Source: Natronorubrum daqingense
GTDB lineage: Archaea; Halobacteriota; Halobacteria; Halobacteriales; Natrialbaceae
Assembly: GCF_001971705.1 (NCBI RefSeq)
Contig: NZ_CP019327.1
Location: 1,116,001-1,180,000, forward strand
Length of the DNA stretch: 64,000 nucleotides
Reading direction: 5' to 3'
The position numbers and the translations under genes were made by a program. Below the pieces are notes generated by a model, which did not search any database, was not told where the DNA came from, and was given only the letters and a program-made list of their open reading frames with translations. Shown one piece after another: positions 53,999-61,546 of this stretch (position 1 is the first letter of the stretch; each line of letters starts with the position of its first letter).

Positions 53999-54230
53999 TG
54001 CTATCCGTTCGAACGGTTTCAGTTATAAAAAATACGGGGAAACTGTCTTGACGCTATTGTGACATCAAAACACGTTGAATCGAGTTTAATTCCGAGAATC
54101 TCGAGGGTGGGGACGAAGCGGGGTGACGCCTCGAGGCGTTCACGAGTTGGCCAGCGTTCAGGATGGAACTCGGACACGACTCCCCGAGCCTTGAGGGACT
54201 CTGCGAGCCTTGGGAACGTGACGGGCGGCG

Positions 54231-54971
54231 TTACTGATACATCCGCAACGGCTGGGCCTGCGTGCTCTCCTCTTGGCCGATCTGTTGCATCTGCTGGGCG
54301 AACTGTTCGCGTTTTTCCCGAATCTCCTCGGCTCGGTCGACCAGGTCCTGGACGTCAATATCGAGTTCGGCGAGGGGCATGACTCCGTCCTCGAGGAGCG
54401 CGCCCGCCGCTTCGGGATCCGGAAACTGCGGGTCCGATTCGACGACGAGGCCGATACTCTCGTAGTTGCGGTGTATGGCGCGGTTGACGAGTGCACCGGT
54501 CGGCCCCGTGACGACGCCGTCCTCAGGAGGAGTGTCGATTTCCTCCGCCGCGAGCAACTCGTCTGCAGACCCCGTTCCGACGCCGTAGACGGCGGGACGT
54601 CCCTCTCGCTCGGCGGGAAGCCCGCTGAGGTAGATCGGGGTCGCCTCCTGTGAGACGATCCACTCGGTCAGGCAGTCGGCGACGGTGTGAACGGCACCGG
54701 AGGCGATCGGCGTGTCGCTCTGGAGGGCGAACAGGTCGTGTTCTTCGCTGACGTAGAGTCGAACTGGCGGCTGTGCGGTTCGCTCGCCGCTTCGGTAGAC
54801 GCCGATACCGGGCAGCCCCGAACAGTCGACGCTCGCGTAGTAGCGCATCTCGAGTTCGCGCACGAGGTGGTCGGTCGCGATTTTACCGACGAGTCCGAGT
54901 CCGGGAAATCCCTCGACGAACACCGGGTCCTCGAGGTCAGCTTCCTCACCCTGCAAGTGAATCTGTGCCAT
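54231..54971 (-). CDS. PAC2-family protein (proteasome assembly chaperone-like)
   Basis: A 246-residue protein of the PAC2 family, archaeal members of which resemble proteasome assembly chaperones. Core stretches: PVFVEGFPGLGLVGKIATDHLVRELEM, LPGIGVYRSGERTAQPPVRLY, and GPTGALVNRAIHRNYESIGLVVES near the end, followed by a Gln-rich C-terminal helix (EKREQFAQQMQQIGQEE). Start MAQIHLQGEEADLE at 54971. Divergent from the methyltransferase gene. Confidence 0.9.
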   Translation of the reverse strand: MAQIHLQGEEADLEDPVFVEGFPGLGLVGKIATDHLVRELEMRYYASVDCSGLPGIGVYRSGERTAQPPVRLYVSEEHDLFALQSDTPIASGAVHTVADCLTEWIVSQEATPIYLSGLPAEREGRPAVYGVGTGSADELLAAEEIDTPPEDGVVTGPTGALVNRAIHRNYESIGLVVESDPQFPDPEAAGALLEDGVMPLAELDIDVQDLVDRAEEIREKREQFAQQMQQIGQEESTQAQPLRMYQ

Positions 54972-55112
54972 GGGTGAACTGTGTGCTGGCGCGCTCATAA
55001 AATCGAGGGGGAATCGGTGGAGAGACGACCGATACGACGCGGGTGAAGCGGGGACAGACGCCAGTATCGCGCTTCGAAACCCACAAACGCCGGCTCTCCC
55101 AAACGAGAGTAC

Positions 55113-56021
55113 ATGGAGCCACTCGAGCGGTATCGGCCGATCGTCGACGATTTCGAGGCGTTTCTCGAGGCCTGTGCGCGGCCACTCGGTAGTGCCGTGC
55201 GCATCAACACGATCAAGGCCTCGGTCGACCGGACGCTCGAGGCGCTCGACGAGCACGGTGTCGCGTACGAACAGGCGGCCTGGAACCCTCGCGTCTTGCG
55301 TCTCGAGACGGATTCCCCGGGGTCGACGTGGACCTCGTTCCACGGCTTTACGCACGGGCAGGAGGAGGTTTCGGCGGTTCCACCCGTCGTTCTCGACCCC
55401 CAACCCGGCGAGCGCGTCTGGGACTGCTGCGCTGCCCCCGGCGGGAAGGCGACCCAACTCGCGGCGCGCATGGACGACCGCGGTACCGTCGTCGCGAACG
55501 ACAGCAACCTCGGGCGCATCTCCGCGCTCCGGTTCAACGCGGAGCGACTCGGCGCGACGAGCCTCGCGGTGACGAACGACGACGCTCGGAACTACTCGCT
55601 CGAGCGGTTCACATTCGACGAGTTCGATCGGACGCTCGTCGACGCACCCTGTTCGTGCGAAGGGACGATTCGGAAGAACCCCGACGCGCTGGACAACTGG
55701 TCGGAGGGCCAAATCAGCTCCGTCGCGGGCATTCAGAAGGGAATTCTCCGCCGAGCGATTCAGGCCACCCGCGAGGGCGGCACGGTCGTCTACTCGACGT
55801 GTACGTTCGCCCCCGAGGAGAACGAAGCCGTCGTCCAGCACGCTCTCGAGACCGAATCCTGTCGCGTCGTCGACTTCGACATCGGCCTCGAGTACGCGCC
55901 GGGACTCACCGAGTGGGACGACGAGGAGTACGACGAGAGCCTCGAGCGCGCCGCCAGAATCTACCCGCACCACAACGACACCGGCGGTTTTTTCGTCGCG
56001 AAACTGGAGGTGAGCGCCTGA
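55113..56021 (+). CDS. RNA cytosine-5 methyltransferase (NOP2/RsmB/NSUN family)
   Basis: A SAM-dependent m5C methyltransferase for rRNA or tRNA. The 302-residue protein has SAM motif CCAAPGGKATQLA (about 105-117), VANDSNLGRISALR, and both catalytic cysteines: Cys180 in DAPCSCEG and Cys230 in YSTCTF. N-terminal RNA-contact region GSAVRINTIKAS is present, but the C-terminal PUA-like domain found in many relatives is absent; it is encoded by the next gene, whose ATG overlaps this stop (TGATG). Confidence 0.93.
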   Translation: MEPLERYRPIVDDFEAFLEACARPLGSAVRINTIKASVDRTLEALDEHGVAYEQAAWNPRVLRLETDSPGSTWTSFHGFTHGQEEVSAVPPVVLDPQPGERVWDCCAAPGGKATQLAARMDDRGTVVANDSNLGRISALRFNAERLGATSLAVTNDDARNYSLERFTFDEFDRTLVDAPCSCEGTIRKNPDALDNWSEGQISSVAGIQKGILRRAIQATREGGTVVYSTCTFAPEENEAVVQHALETESCRVVDFDIGLEYAPGLTEWDDEEYDESLERAARIYPHHNDTGGFFVAKLEVSA

Positions 56022-56554
56022 TGGGAGAGGACTCGTCCCCCACGGAGACCGAGCAAAACGACGGCCAGCGGTTCGATCGACTCCCCGAAACGCCCGACGA
56101 GCGAACCGTCGAAGGCCGCGCCAGTCGCGAGGAGGTCGTCGAGTATTTCGACGACCGGTTCGAGATACCACCCGAGACGTTCGACGACTACACCTTCTGG
56201 GAGAAGGGGGCCGGCAAGATCTGGATCTACGCCGGGGAGTCACCGTCGCCCCTCGAGATCGAAGCGATCGGAATGACCTGCCTGCGAACCCGACAGGAAC
56301 ACTGGAAGCCGACGACGGACTTCGCTCAGCGCTTCGGTCGCCACGCGAGTTCGTGCGTAGTCGAACTCGAGGACGACCGGGCAAAACGGTTCGCGGCGGG
56401 CGAAGACCAGGACCTCGAGCGATGGGACGGCGACTGGGGCTACCTGATCGGCGCCCACGAACTAGCCGGTGAACTCGAACCGATCGGAATCGGCCTCTAC
56501 GTTCACGGCGAACTCCGGTCGATGGTGCCGAAAGGCCGACAGCGGGAGCTGTAG
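56021..56554 (+). CDS. PUA-like partner protein of the m5C methyltransferase (DUF7122-like)
   Basis: A 177-residue protein translationally coupled to the methyltransferase. After a disordered acidic N-terminus and EEVVEYFDDRFEIPPETFDDYTFWEKGAGKIWIY, the rest follows the C-terminal domain of NOL1/NOP2/Sun proteins: IEAIGMTCLRTRQEHWKPTTDFAQRFG, CVVELEDDRAKRFAAGEDQ, GYLIGAHELAGELEPIGIGLYVHGELRSMVPKGRQREL. It probably supplies RNA binding in trans. The DUF7122 label is from memory. A decayed copy of its 3' end is found at 58874-58963. Confidence 0.8.
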   Translation: MGEDSSPTETEQNDGQRFDRLPETPDERTVEGRASREEVVEYFDDRFEIPPETFDDYTFWEKGAGKIWIYAGESPSPLEIEAIGMTCLRTRQEHWKPTTDFAQRFGRHASSCVVELEDDRAKRFAAGEDQDLERWDGDWGYLIGAHELAGELEPIGIGLYVHGELRSMVPKGRQREL

Positions 56555-56642
56555 CGGACCAGCCGGCGATATGCCGGCAGCGTCGTTTTGGCGCTGGGTC
56601 CGTACTGTCGAGCACACGTGCACCGTACCGCGAGTGATCACG

Positions 56643-57725
56643 ATGGCCGGTGAGGACGTCGACCCCGGTGAGAACGTCGTTGGCGACAACGAGGTGGAAC
56701 CGCCGTCCACATCGCTGGACGACACGTCCGTCTTCGAACGGCTCAACGCCGAGGAGTTCGTCCGCTGGACGTTCCTCTACGGTGACCGGCGCGTTATCTC
56801 CGGCCTACTACTGCTCGCGGTCTTCGCTGCCTCGCTGTTGCTCATCCGGGGCGGACTGATCACGCCCGCCGAGGCTGGCGACATCACGGCCATCAGCGCG
56901 GCCCTCGTCGGCGGGATGCTCCCCTTTATCACCGTCGTCCTCGCGATCAACCAGCTCATCCTCTCCGAGGAGTTCGGCTCGACCGGCGCCTTCTTCGAGC
57001 GACTCGAGGAGACCCGAGAGTACCGCAAGCGGATCGAAGACCACACCGGCTATCGGCCGACGCCAGCCGAACCGTCGTCGTTCCTCCGCGTCCTGATCGA
57101 GTCGAAGCGCCGGACTGCGCGGGGATTGCAGACCATCTGTCGCGACGGACCGGACGACCTACAGTCGCGGGTCGACGCGTTCGTCTCGCAAACCGACCCG
57201 CGGGATCGGGACGCGATCGAGACGCTCGAGGGCGCCACGTTCGGCTCGTTCACCGTCATCTCCGTCATCCTGCACTACAACGATCCCTGGCAGCTACAGA
57301 TCGTTCGCCAGCTTCGGGAGGGTCATCGAAACGACCTCTCGGAGGCCGCGGACGGACAACTCGAGCGACTCGAGGAACTCCTCGGCGACATCCACATCGC
57401 TCGCCAGTACTTCAAGACGGTGTACATGCAACAGGAGCTCGCCGATCTGTCGAAAATTCTCCTGTACGTCGGCTTTCCGACGCTGTTGGGCGGCGCGTTC
57501 GTCATCGTCTCCTACGGAAACCTGCTGGCGATGGGGCTGCACCCGTCGGTCTACGTGCTGGTCGTCAGTACGACCGTGACGGCGCTGTTCAGTCCCTTCG
57601 CCGTCCTGCTCGTCTACGTCCTCCGGATTGCGACCATCGCCCGCCGGACTGCCGCGGACTTCGGTCCGTTCGTGCTCCAACAGGAGCTTCCACGGGAGGA
57701 GACCGAGATCATGGAGTCGTCGTGA
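56643..57725 (+). CDS. Four-helix membrane protein with large cytoplasmic domain, unknown function
   Basis: A 360-residue protein with two helix pairs: about 54-70 and 80-104 (ISGLLLLAVFAASLLLI, ITAISAALVGGMLPFITVVLAINQLIL) and about 280-300 and 305-335 near the C-terminus. Between them is a 175-residue charged, helical domain (FFERLEETREYRKRIEDHTGY ... LREGHRNDLSEAADGQLERLEELLGD). No family recognised. It lies inside the segment bounded by the intact and decayed copies of the preceding gene's end, so it may have arrived with that insertion. Confidence 0.7.
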   Translation: MAGEDVDPGENVVGDNEVEPPSTSLDDTSVFERLNAEEFVRWTFLYGDRRVISGLLLLAVFAASLLLIRGGLITPAEAGDITAISAALVGGMLPFITVVLAINQLILSEEFGSTGAFFERLEETREYRKRIEDHTGYRPTPAEPSSFLRVLIESKRRTARGLQTICRDGPDDLQSRVDAFVSQTDPRDRDAIETLEGATFGSFTVISVILHYNDPWQLQIVRQLREGHRNDLSEAADGQLERLEELLGDIHIARQYFKTVYMQQELADLSKILLYVGFPTLLGGAFVIVSYGNLLAMGLHPSVYVLVVSTTVTALFSPFAVLLVYVLRIATIARRTAADFGPFVLQQELPREETEIMESS

Positions 57726-57751
57726 GCCGGCGCTAACGAGCACTCGATCGG

Positions 57752-57828
57752 TCGGACGATCAGCCGCTGGCGATCAAGAGTCGGACGATCAGCCGCCGGC
57801 GATCAAGAGTCGGACGATCGGCTGTCGA
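57752..57828. repeat. Tandem 29-base repeats between membrane protein and dioxygenase genes
   Basis: Units at 57752-57780 and 57781-57809 (TCGGACGATCAGCCGCTGGC... and TCGGACGATCAGCCGCCGGC..., differing at one base) are followed by a partial third unit from 57810. They lie just after the stop of the membrane protein and before the convergent dioxygenase. Near identity of units 1 and 2 shows the duplication is recent. Confidence 0.75.
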
Positions 57829-57847
57829 CCAATCGAGGGGTGTCCGA

Positions 57848-58774
57848 TCAGGGGGAGAGCTCCGGCAATCCGGCTTCGATCTCCTCGCGTCTGTCCTCGA
57901 GCCACTCGGTGAGGACGAGCCGTTCGCCTAACTCGTCGAGTTCTTCGTCGACCGTGTAGCCCGGTTCGGCGGTCGCGTACTCGAAGAGCACGCCGCCGTG
58001 TTCGCGGGCGTAAACCGACTCGAACCACTTGCGGTCGATGACCTCGGTCGGGCGGAGCCCCCGGTCCATCAGGAGCTGGCGCCAGTCGGGGTGGTCGTCC
58101 CTCGAAACTCGGAAGGCGACGTGGTGGACGGTTCCCGCGCCGGGGATTCCGCGTGGCGCCTGCGGGTCCTCGAGCACGTCGACGACGTATCCCAGGTCGC
58201 CGTCGGCCTCGTACCGGTTTCGGCGCCCCTCGCGGTCTGTCTGGCGGTACCCCATCGCTTTCAGCAGGTCGCCGGTGGCGTCGCCGCTCGTTAGCGAGAG
58301 CGTGACACCGAAGAAGCCGCGAATCGCGTGCGCGTGGGGAACCGGGCTCTCGGGAAGGTTCGCCGGCGGGGCGTCCTCGCGGGCGACCAGTTCCAGCGGG
58401 AGCCCGTCGGGATCGGTAAACGCCAGAACAGTGTCGCCGAACCGCTCGCGGGGCTCCTCGAGGTCGACGCCGACGTCTTCGAGGCGGTCGCGCCAGTAGT
58501 TAATCGAGCCTGCGGGGACGAGAAACGAGACGGCGGTGGCTTGCCCCGAACCGACTTGTCCGGGTCGGGCGTCGGTGTAGGGAAAGAAAGTCATACTCGT
58601 CCCCGGCGTTCCCTCGTGATCCGCGTAGAACAGGTGATAGACCGAGACGTCGTCCTGGTTGACGCTTCGCTTGACGAGTCGCAAGCCGAGCGTCTCCGTG
58701 TAGAACTCGTAGTTTGCTCGCGGGTCGCTCGCAACCGCGGTGACGTGGTGGATACCGGGAATATCGTCGGGCAT
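57848..58774 (-). CDS. Ring-cleaving dioxygenase / glyoxalase-family protein (MhqO-like)
   Basis: A 308-residue two-module vicinal-oxygen-chelate protein. Metal ligands are His in IHHVTAVASDP at the N-terminus, His in TVHHVAFRVSRDDH and Glu in GVLFEYATAEPG. Length and motif spacing match hydroquinone-type MhqO/PcpA ring-cleaving dioxygenases. Substrate unknown. Convergent with the membrane protein; also inside the suspected inserted segment. Confidence 0.88.
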   Translation of the reverse strand: MPDDIPGIHHVTAVASDPRANYEFYTETLGLRLVKRSVNQDDVSVYHLFYADHEGTPGTSMTFFPYTDARPGQVGSGQATAVSFLVPAGSINYWRDRLEDVGVDLEEPRERFGDTVLAFTDPDGLPLELVAREDAPPANLPESPVPHAHAIRGFFGVTLSLTSGDATGDLLKAMGYRQTDREGRRNRYEADGDLGYVVDVLEDPQAPRGIPGAGTVHHVAFRVSRDDHPDWRQLLMDRGLRPTEVIDRKWFESVYAREHGGVLFEYATAEPGYTVDEELDELGERLVLTEWLEDRREEIEAGLPELSP

Positions 58775-58873
58775 ACGCCTCTTTACGTCGTCAGCGGGGA
58801 TAATGCTGAGGGCGTGCGAACTGGGATACTGAACGGCCAGGACAGCGTGCGGACCGAATCGACGGAGCGGGGC

Positions 58874-58963
58874 GGTGCCGTCGCCATTCGAGATCGAAGC
58901 GATCGGAATCGGCCTCTACGTTCAGGAGTAACTGCGTTCGATGGTGCCGAAGGAACGCTAGCG
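58874..58963 (+). pseudogene. Decayed, internally deleted copy of the 3' end of the PUA-like gene
   Basis: Translated in frame, PSPFEIEAIGIGLYVQE-stop-LRSMVPKER-stop matches two separated parts of the protein encoded at 56021-56554: PSPLEIEAIG and IGLYVHGELRSMVPK. The join falls exactly at CGATCGGAAT, which occurs twice in the parent gene (56265-56274 and 56481-56490, 216 bases apart), so an in-frame deletion between direct repeats created it. It then gained stop codons. It is the right boundary of a 2.4-kb segment holding the membrane protein and dioxygenase. Confidence 0.85.
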
Positions 58964-58973
58964 AACGGTGTAA

Positions 58974-59447
58974 TTACGTTGAGAGCGGCGGCAACTCAGC
59001 CTGTTCGAACCAGAAGGCTTCGATCGCGTGACCCAACTCGGCGAACTCGTCCGGACTGCTCGGTTTCGTCAGATACGCGTTCGCACTGAGATCGTAACTT
59101 TTGGAAATATCGTCGATGGTCTCCGAACTCGTCAGGACGAGGACGGGCGGAGCGGAGAGGTCCGGATCGTCCTCGAGTCGCTCGAGGACGTCGAATCCGC
59201 CCAACCGGGGCAGGTTGAGATCGAGGAGGACGAGGTCGATCGTCGGAAGTGACGGATCCTGTTGGTGGTCGCGCAGGCGCTCGAGTGCCGGATACCCGTC
59301 GGTGACGGTGTGGAATCTCGTCTCGGTGACAGTCTCCTTGAAGGCCTCTTCGATTAACCGTACGTCGCCCGGATTGTCTTCGACGAGCAAGATGTGTATC
59401 GACTCGGTGGAAGGCGAGTGGCTCACGAATGGTGCACGTTCTTCCAC
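58974..59447 (-). CDS. Receiver-only response regulator
   Basis: A 157-residue CheY/Rcp-like protein consisting of a single receiver domain. HILLVEDNPGDVRLIEEAF supplies the acidic pocket, LVLLDLNLPRLGG the phospho-Asp, LVLTSSE the Thr/Ser and YLTKPSS the Lys. No output domain and no histidine kinase gene nearby. Such Rcp1-type proteins shuttle phosphate between kinases. The N-terminal 15 residues before HILLV may be a longer start than used in vivo. Confidence 0.92.
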   Translation of the reverse strand: MEERAPFVSHSPSTESIHILLVEDNPGDVRLIEEAFKETVTETRFHTVTDGYPALERLRDHQQDPSLPTIDLVLLDLNLPRLGGFDVLERLEDDPDLSAPPVLVLTSSETIDDISKSYDLSANAYLTKPSSPDEFAELGHAIEAFWFEQAELPPLST

Positions 59448-59607
59448 TGACAGTTCAACACCTTAAGACTGCACACTACACATGTTGGAACTCGAACGAC
59501 TGCGGGTGATTTCGGGAGGTTCGACGGTCGAAATGAATCAGTCGCTTCGGCCGGTCAGAACACTCCGCTCGAAACGCGTCGTCCGCGACCATCGGTGTCC
59601 GGGAGCC

Positions 59608-60615
59608 TCAGCGGTGTCCGAGTGACTCGCGAATCGACTCGGCCGCGCGCTCGAGTCGCTCGCGCTCGTCGGTCGAGAGGTCCCACTCGACGATTTCGGC
59701 GACGCCGTCGCCGTCGAGGACGACCGGCACGCTCAGAGTGACGCCCTTGAGTCCGTACTCGCCGTCGAGTGGCGTCGCCAGACAGACGGGGTCCGCGTCG
59801 GGGTCGGTCCCACCCTCGAGCAGCCTCGAGACGATCAGCGAGATGCCGCGGCCGGTGACCCACCGCGAGGAGTCTCCGTTGTCCCGCATCTCGATGACGT
59901 CGTAGGGAACCGACCGAACGTAATCGAGGATCTCTACGCGTTCCGATTCCGCGAACTCGACCGGACGGCCGTCGACGGTCGTCCTCGAAAACACCGGCAC
60001 AATGTGTTCCCCATGTTCACCCAGGATCGGACAGTAGACGTCGGCTGGCGACACGTCCCCGTTCGAGGGTTCACGCGCCGAAACCCGTCGAGCGATCTCG
60101 TCCGCGATTCGAGCCGTTTCTGACAGCGAGTAGCCGAGGAACGAACCCCGCGGCCAGCCACTCGCTTCCCAGAGGCGGTGGGTCACCCGATCGGAGGGGT
60201 TCGCGACGACGACGGTCGGCGTCGGATCGGCCGACGCGAACCACTCGCCGAGATCGCTCGCGATCTCGAGGTTTCGCTCGAGGACGGACAGTCGGCCGCC
60301 GCGTTCGAGACTGTCCGAACTCCGAGGCTCGCTCGCGGTGACGACGATGGCGTCTGCAGCCTCGACGGGGTCGGGCTCGGGACTCGAGGTGGGATCGACG
60401 ACGGAGACGTCGCCGAGTGTTGAGGCCTCGAACTCCGGCCGGCCGATCGCGTGCGCTGCGTGAGAGCGAGAGTGGAACAGATCGATCGCGTGCCCTTCCG
60501 CGCGTTCTGCTTTCGGGTCGGCGAGCGTCACCTCGAGTGACGGATGTTGCGTCGCGAGCGTGTACGCGACGGTCGAACCGATCGTTCCCCCGCCGCCGAC
60601 GACGAGTACGTGCAT
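59608..60615 (-). CDS. Malate/lactate dehydrogenase-family protein with altered active site
   Basis: A 335-residue NAD-dependent LDH/MDH-fold protein: dinucleotide motif VLVVGGGGTIGSTVAYTLA, coenzyme Asp in VTLADPKAE, VVVANPSDRVTHRLWEASGWPRGSFLGY, catalytic His in LGEHGEHIVPVFSRTTVDG and LSVPVVLDGDGVAEIVEWDL at the end. The Asp of the usual Asp-His pair appears as Glu in SETARI, and the mobile-loop segment PRSSDSLERGGR is shifted. Relation to haloarchaeal malate dehydrogenase is clear, but substrate may differ. Start at 60615 gives the canonical N-terminus. Confidence 0.8.
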   Translation of the reverse strand: MHVLVVGGGGTIGSTVAYTLATQHPSLEVTLADPKAERAEGHAIDLFHSRSHAAHAIGRPEFEASTLGDVSVVDPTSSPEPDPVEAADAIVVTASEPRSSDSLERGGRLSVLERNLEIASDLGEWFASADPTPTVVVANPSDRVTHRLWEASGWPRGSFLGYSLSETARIADEIARRVSAREPSNGDVSPADVYCPILGEHGEHIVPVFSRTTVDGRPVEFAESERVEILDYVRSVPYDVIEMRDNGDSSRWVTGRGISLIVSRLLEGGTDPDADPVCLATPLDGEYGLKGVTLSVPVVLDGDGVAEIVEWDLSTDERERLERAAESIRESLGHR

Positions 60616-61029
60616 ACTCGCCAATTTACGTCGGCTTCCTTGAATGGTTCCCATGGCACACGGACACGGTGGGTAGCGTTTTCGGAGGCGTCCGATTTTC
60701 CGCCACTCGGTTCGACACCGAAGACACGACCGATTGGCTGGCAGCTATTGTTCGACGGTGTATCCAGCCACCGCCAGGACCACGTACAGGTGGAGACGAC
60801 CGCTGCGGTCGCGACGCAAGCACACCGTCCGCGAGCGGCTGGCGGGAGCGAGCGGCCTTGTAACGTATACTTTTGCACCGAGAGGTACGTGATCGAAGTC
60901 GTTCGAAAGACGCAAAGCGACGTTCGTGATGACGAGAAACCGCTGGTTTCTCGGCCCACGAGCGAACCCGAGGCGTACAAAGGGACATCCAGAGTGTACA
61001 GAGAGCGTCGGCTCAGGCGTGCAATCTTC
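60616..61029. other. Intergenic region between dehydrogenase and cspA, with a perfect hairpin
   Basis: No convincing gene is seen in this part of the 466-base gap. A hairpin CGAGAAACC-GCT-GGTTTCTCG (60933-60953, 9-base perfect stem) stands out and could belong to a small RNA or terminator. The remainder holds the dehydrogenase promoter. Confidence 0.45.
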
Positions 61030-61068
61030 TGAAAAATTGAAATTGTTGTCTGTCGCTGTGAACGACAG
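61030..61068 (-). terminator. Hairpin and T tract after cspA
   Basis: On the minus strand, 14 bases after the cspA stop, CTGTCG (61063-61068 side) pairs with CGACAG (61050-61055 side) around a 7-base loop and is followed by a T-rich run (AATTTCAATTTTTC, 61030-61043). This has the form of an intrinsic terminator. Confidence 0.6.
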
Positions 61069-61081
61069 TTGTGTCTCGGTA

Positions 61082-61288
61082 TTACTGCCGAACGACGTTC
61101 GTCGCGCGAGGCCCCTTGGGCGAGGACTCGATGTCGAACTCGACCTCAGTCCCTTCCGTGAGGTCTTCGCCGCCGACATCCTCCATGTGGAAGAAAACGT
61201 CTTCGTCGTCGTCGAGGTCGCCGTCATCTGTCGAAATGAAACCGTAGCCGCCAGTGTCGTTGAAGAAATCAACCTTACCGTTTGCCAT
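61082..61288 (-). CDS. cspA: Cold-shock-domain RNA chaperone
   Basis: A 68-residue single cold-shock domain protein that binds single-stranded nucleic acids. RNP1-like KVDFFNDTGGYGFIST and RNP2-like DVFFHMEDV are both present, and the end GPRATNVV is typical. Acidic residues (DDGDLDDDED) inserted in the loop are a halophile adaptation. Start at 61288 follows a short or absent leader. A perfect palindrome lies 44-59 bases upstream and a terminator follows. Confidence 0.94.
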   Translation of the reverse strand: MANGKVDFFNDTGGYGFISTDDGDLDDDEDVFFHMEDVGGEDLTEGTEVEFDIESSPKGPRATNVVRQ

Positions 61289-61331
61289 TACAAACAAATA
61301 GTGAGTTGGACGAGGGATAACCCTTCCGATG

Positions 61332-61347
61332 GTCGTGGTACCACGAC
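61332..61347. promoter_or_regulatory. 16-base perfect palindrome upstream of cspA
   Basis: GTCGTGGT followed directly by ACCACGAC forms a gapless 16-base dyad, 44-59 bases before the cspA start on the minus strand, just upstream of the probable TATA element (TTAT near 61316-61319). It could be an activator or repressor site; chance occurrence of a 16-base perfect dyad in this position is low but not negligible. Confidence 0.5.
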
Positions 61348-61546
61348 TCTTCACCCACATTCGCACGCAACGTTTGCGACCACGGTATCGTGATACGTGG
61401 CTGAAATGGACCCTGAAACAGGTCTTCACAGCTAGTCATCTCACATCGCCGAACGACTCGAGTCTCGTGTCTACCTTCAATCCTCGCGACGTACCGGGTC
61501 GCCGGTAACTGAAATTACAAGGGAGACCTGGCACATCCTCACATTC

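Noticed and set aside
55328-56020. Upstream extension of the PUA-like gene inside the methyltransferase
   Set aside because: The sequence is Arg-rich shadow of the methyltransferase; the ATG overlapping its stop gives a sensible acidic N-terminus.
54972-56615. Extension of the PAC2 frame far upstream
   Set aside because: It lies opposite the methyltransferase gene and is Arg/Pro-rich; the PAC2 fold is complete from the Met at 54971.
57752-57828. The second 29-base repeat array as CRISPR
   Set aside because: No spacers separate the units and no cas genes lie near.
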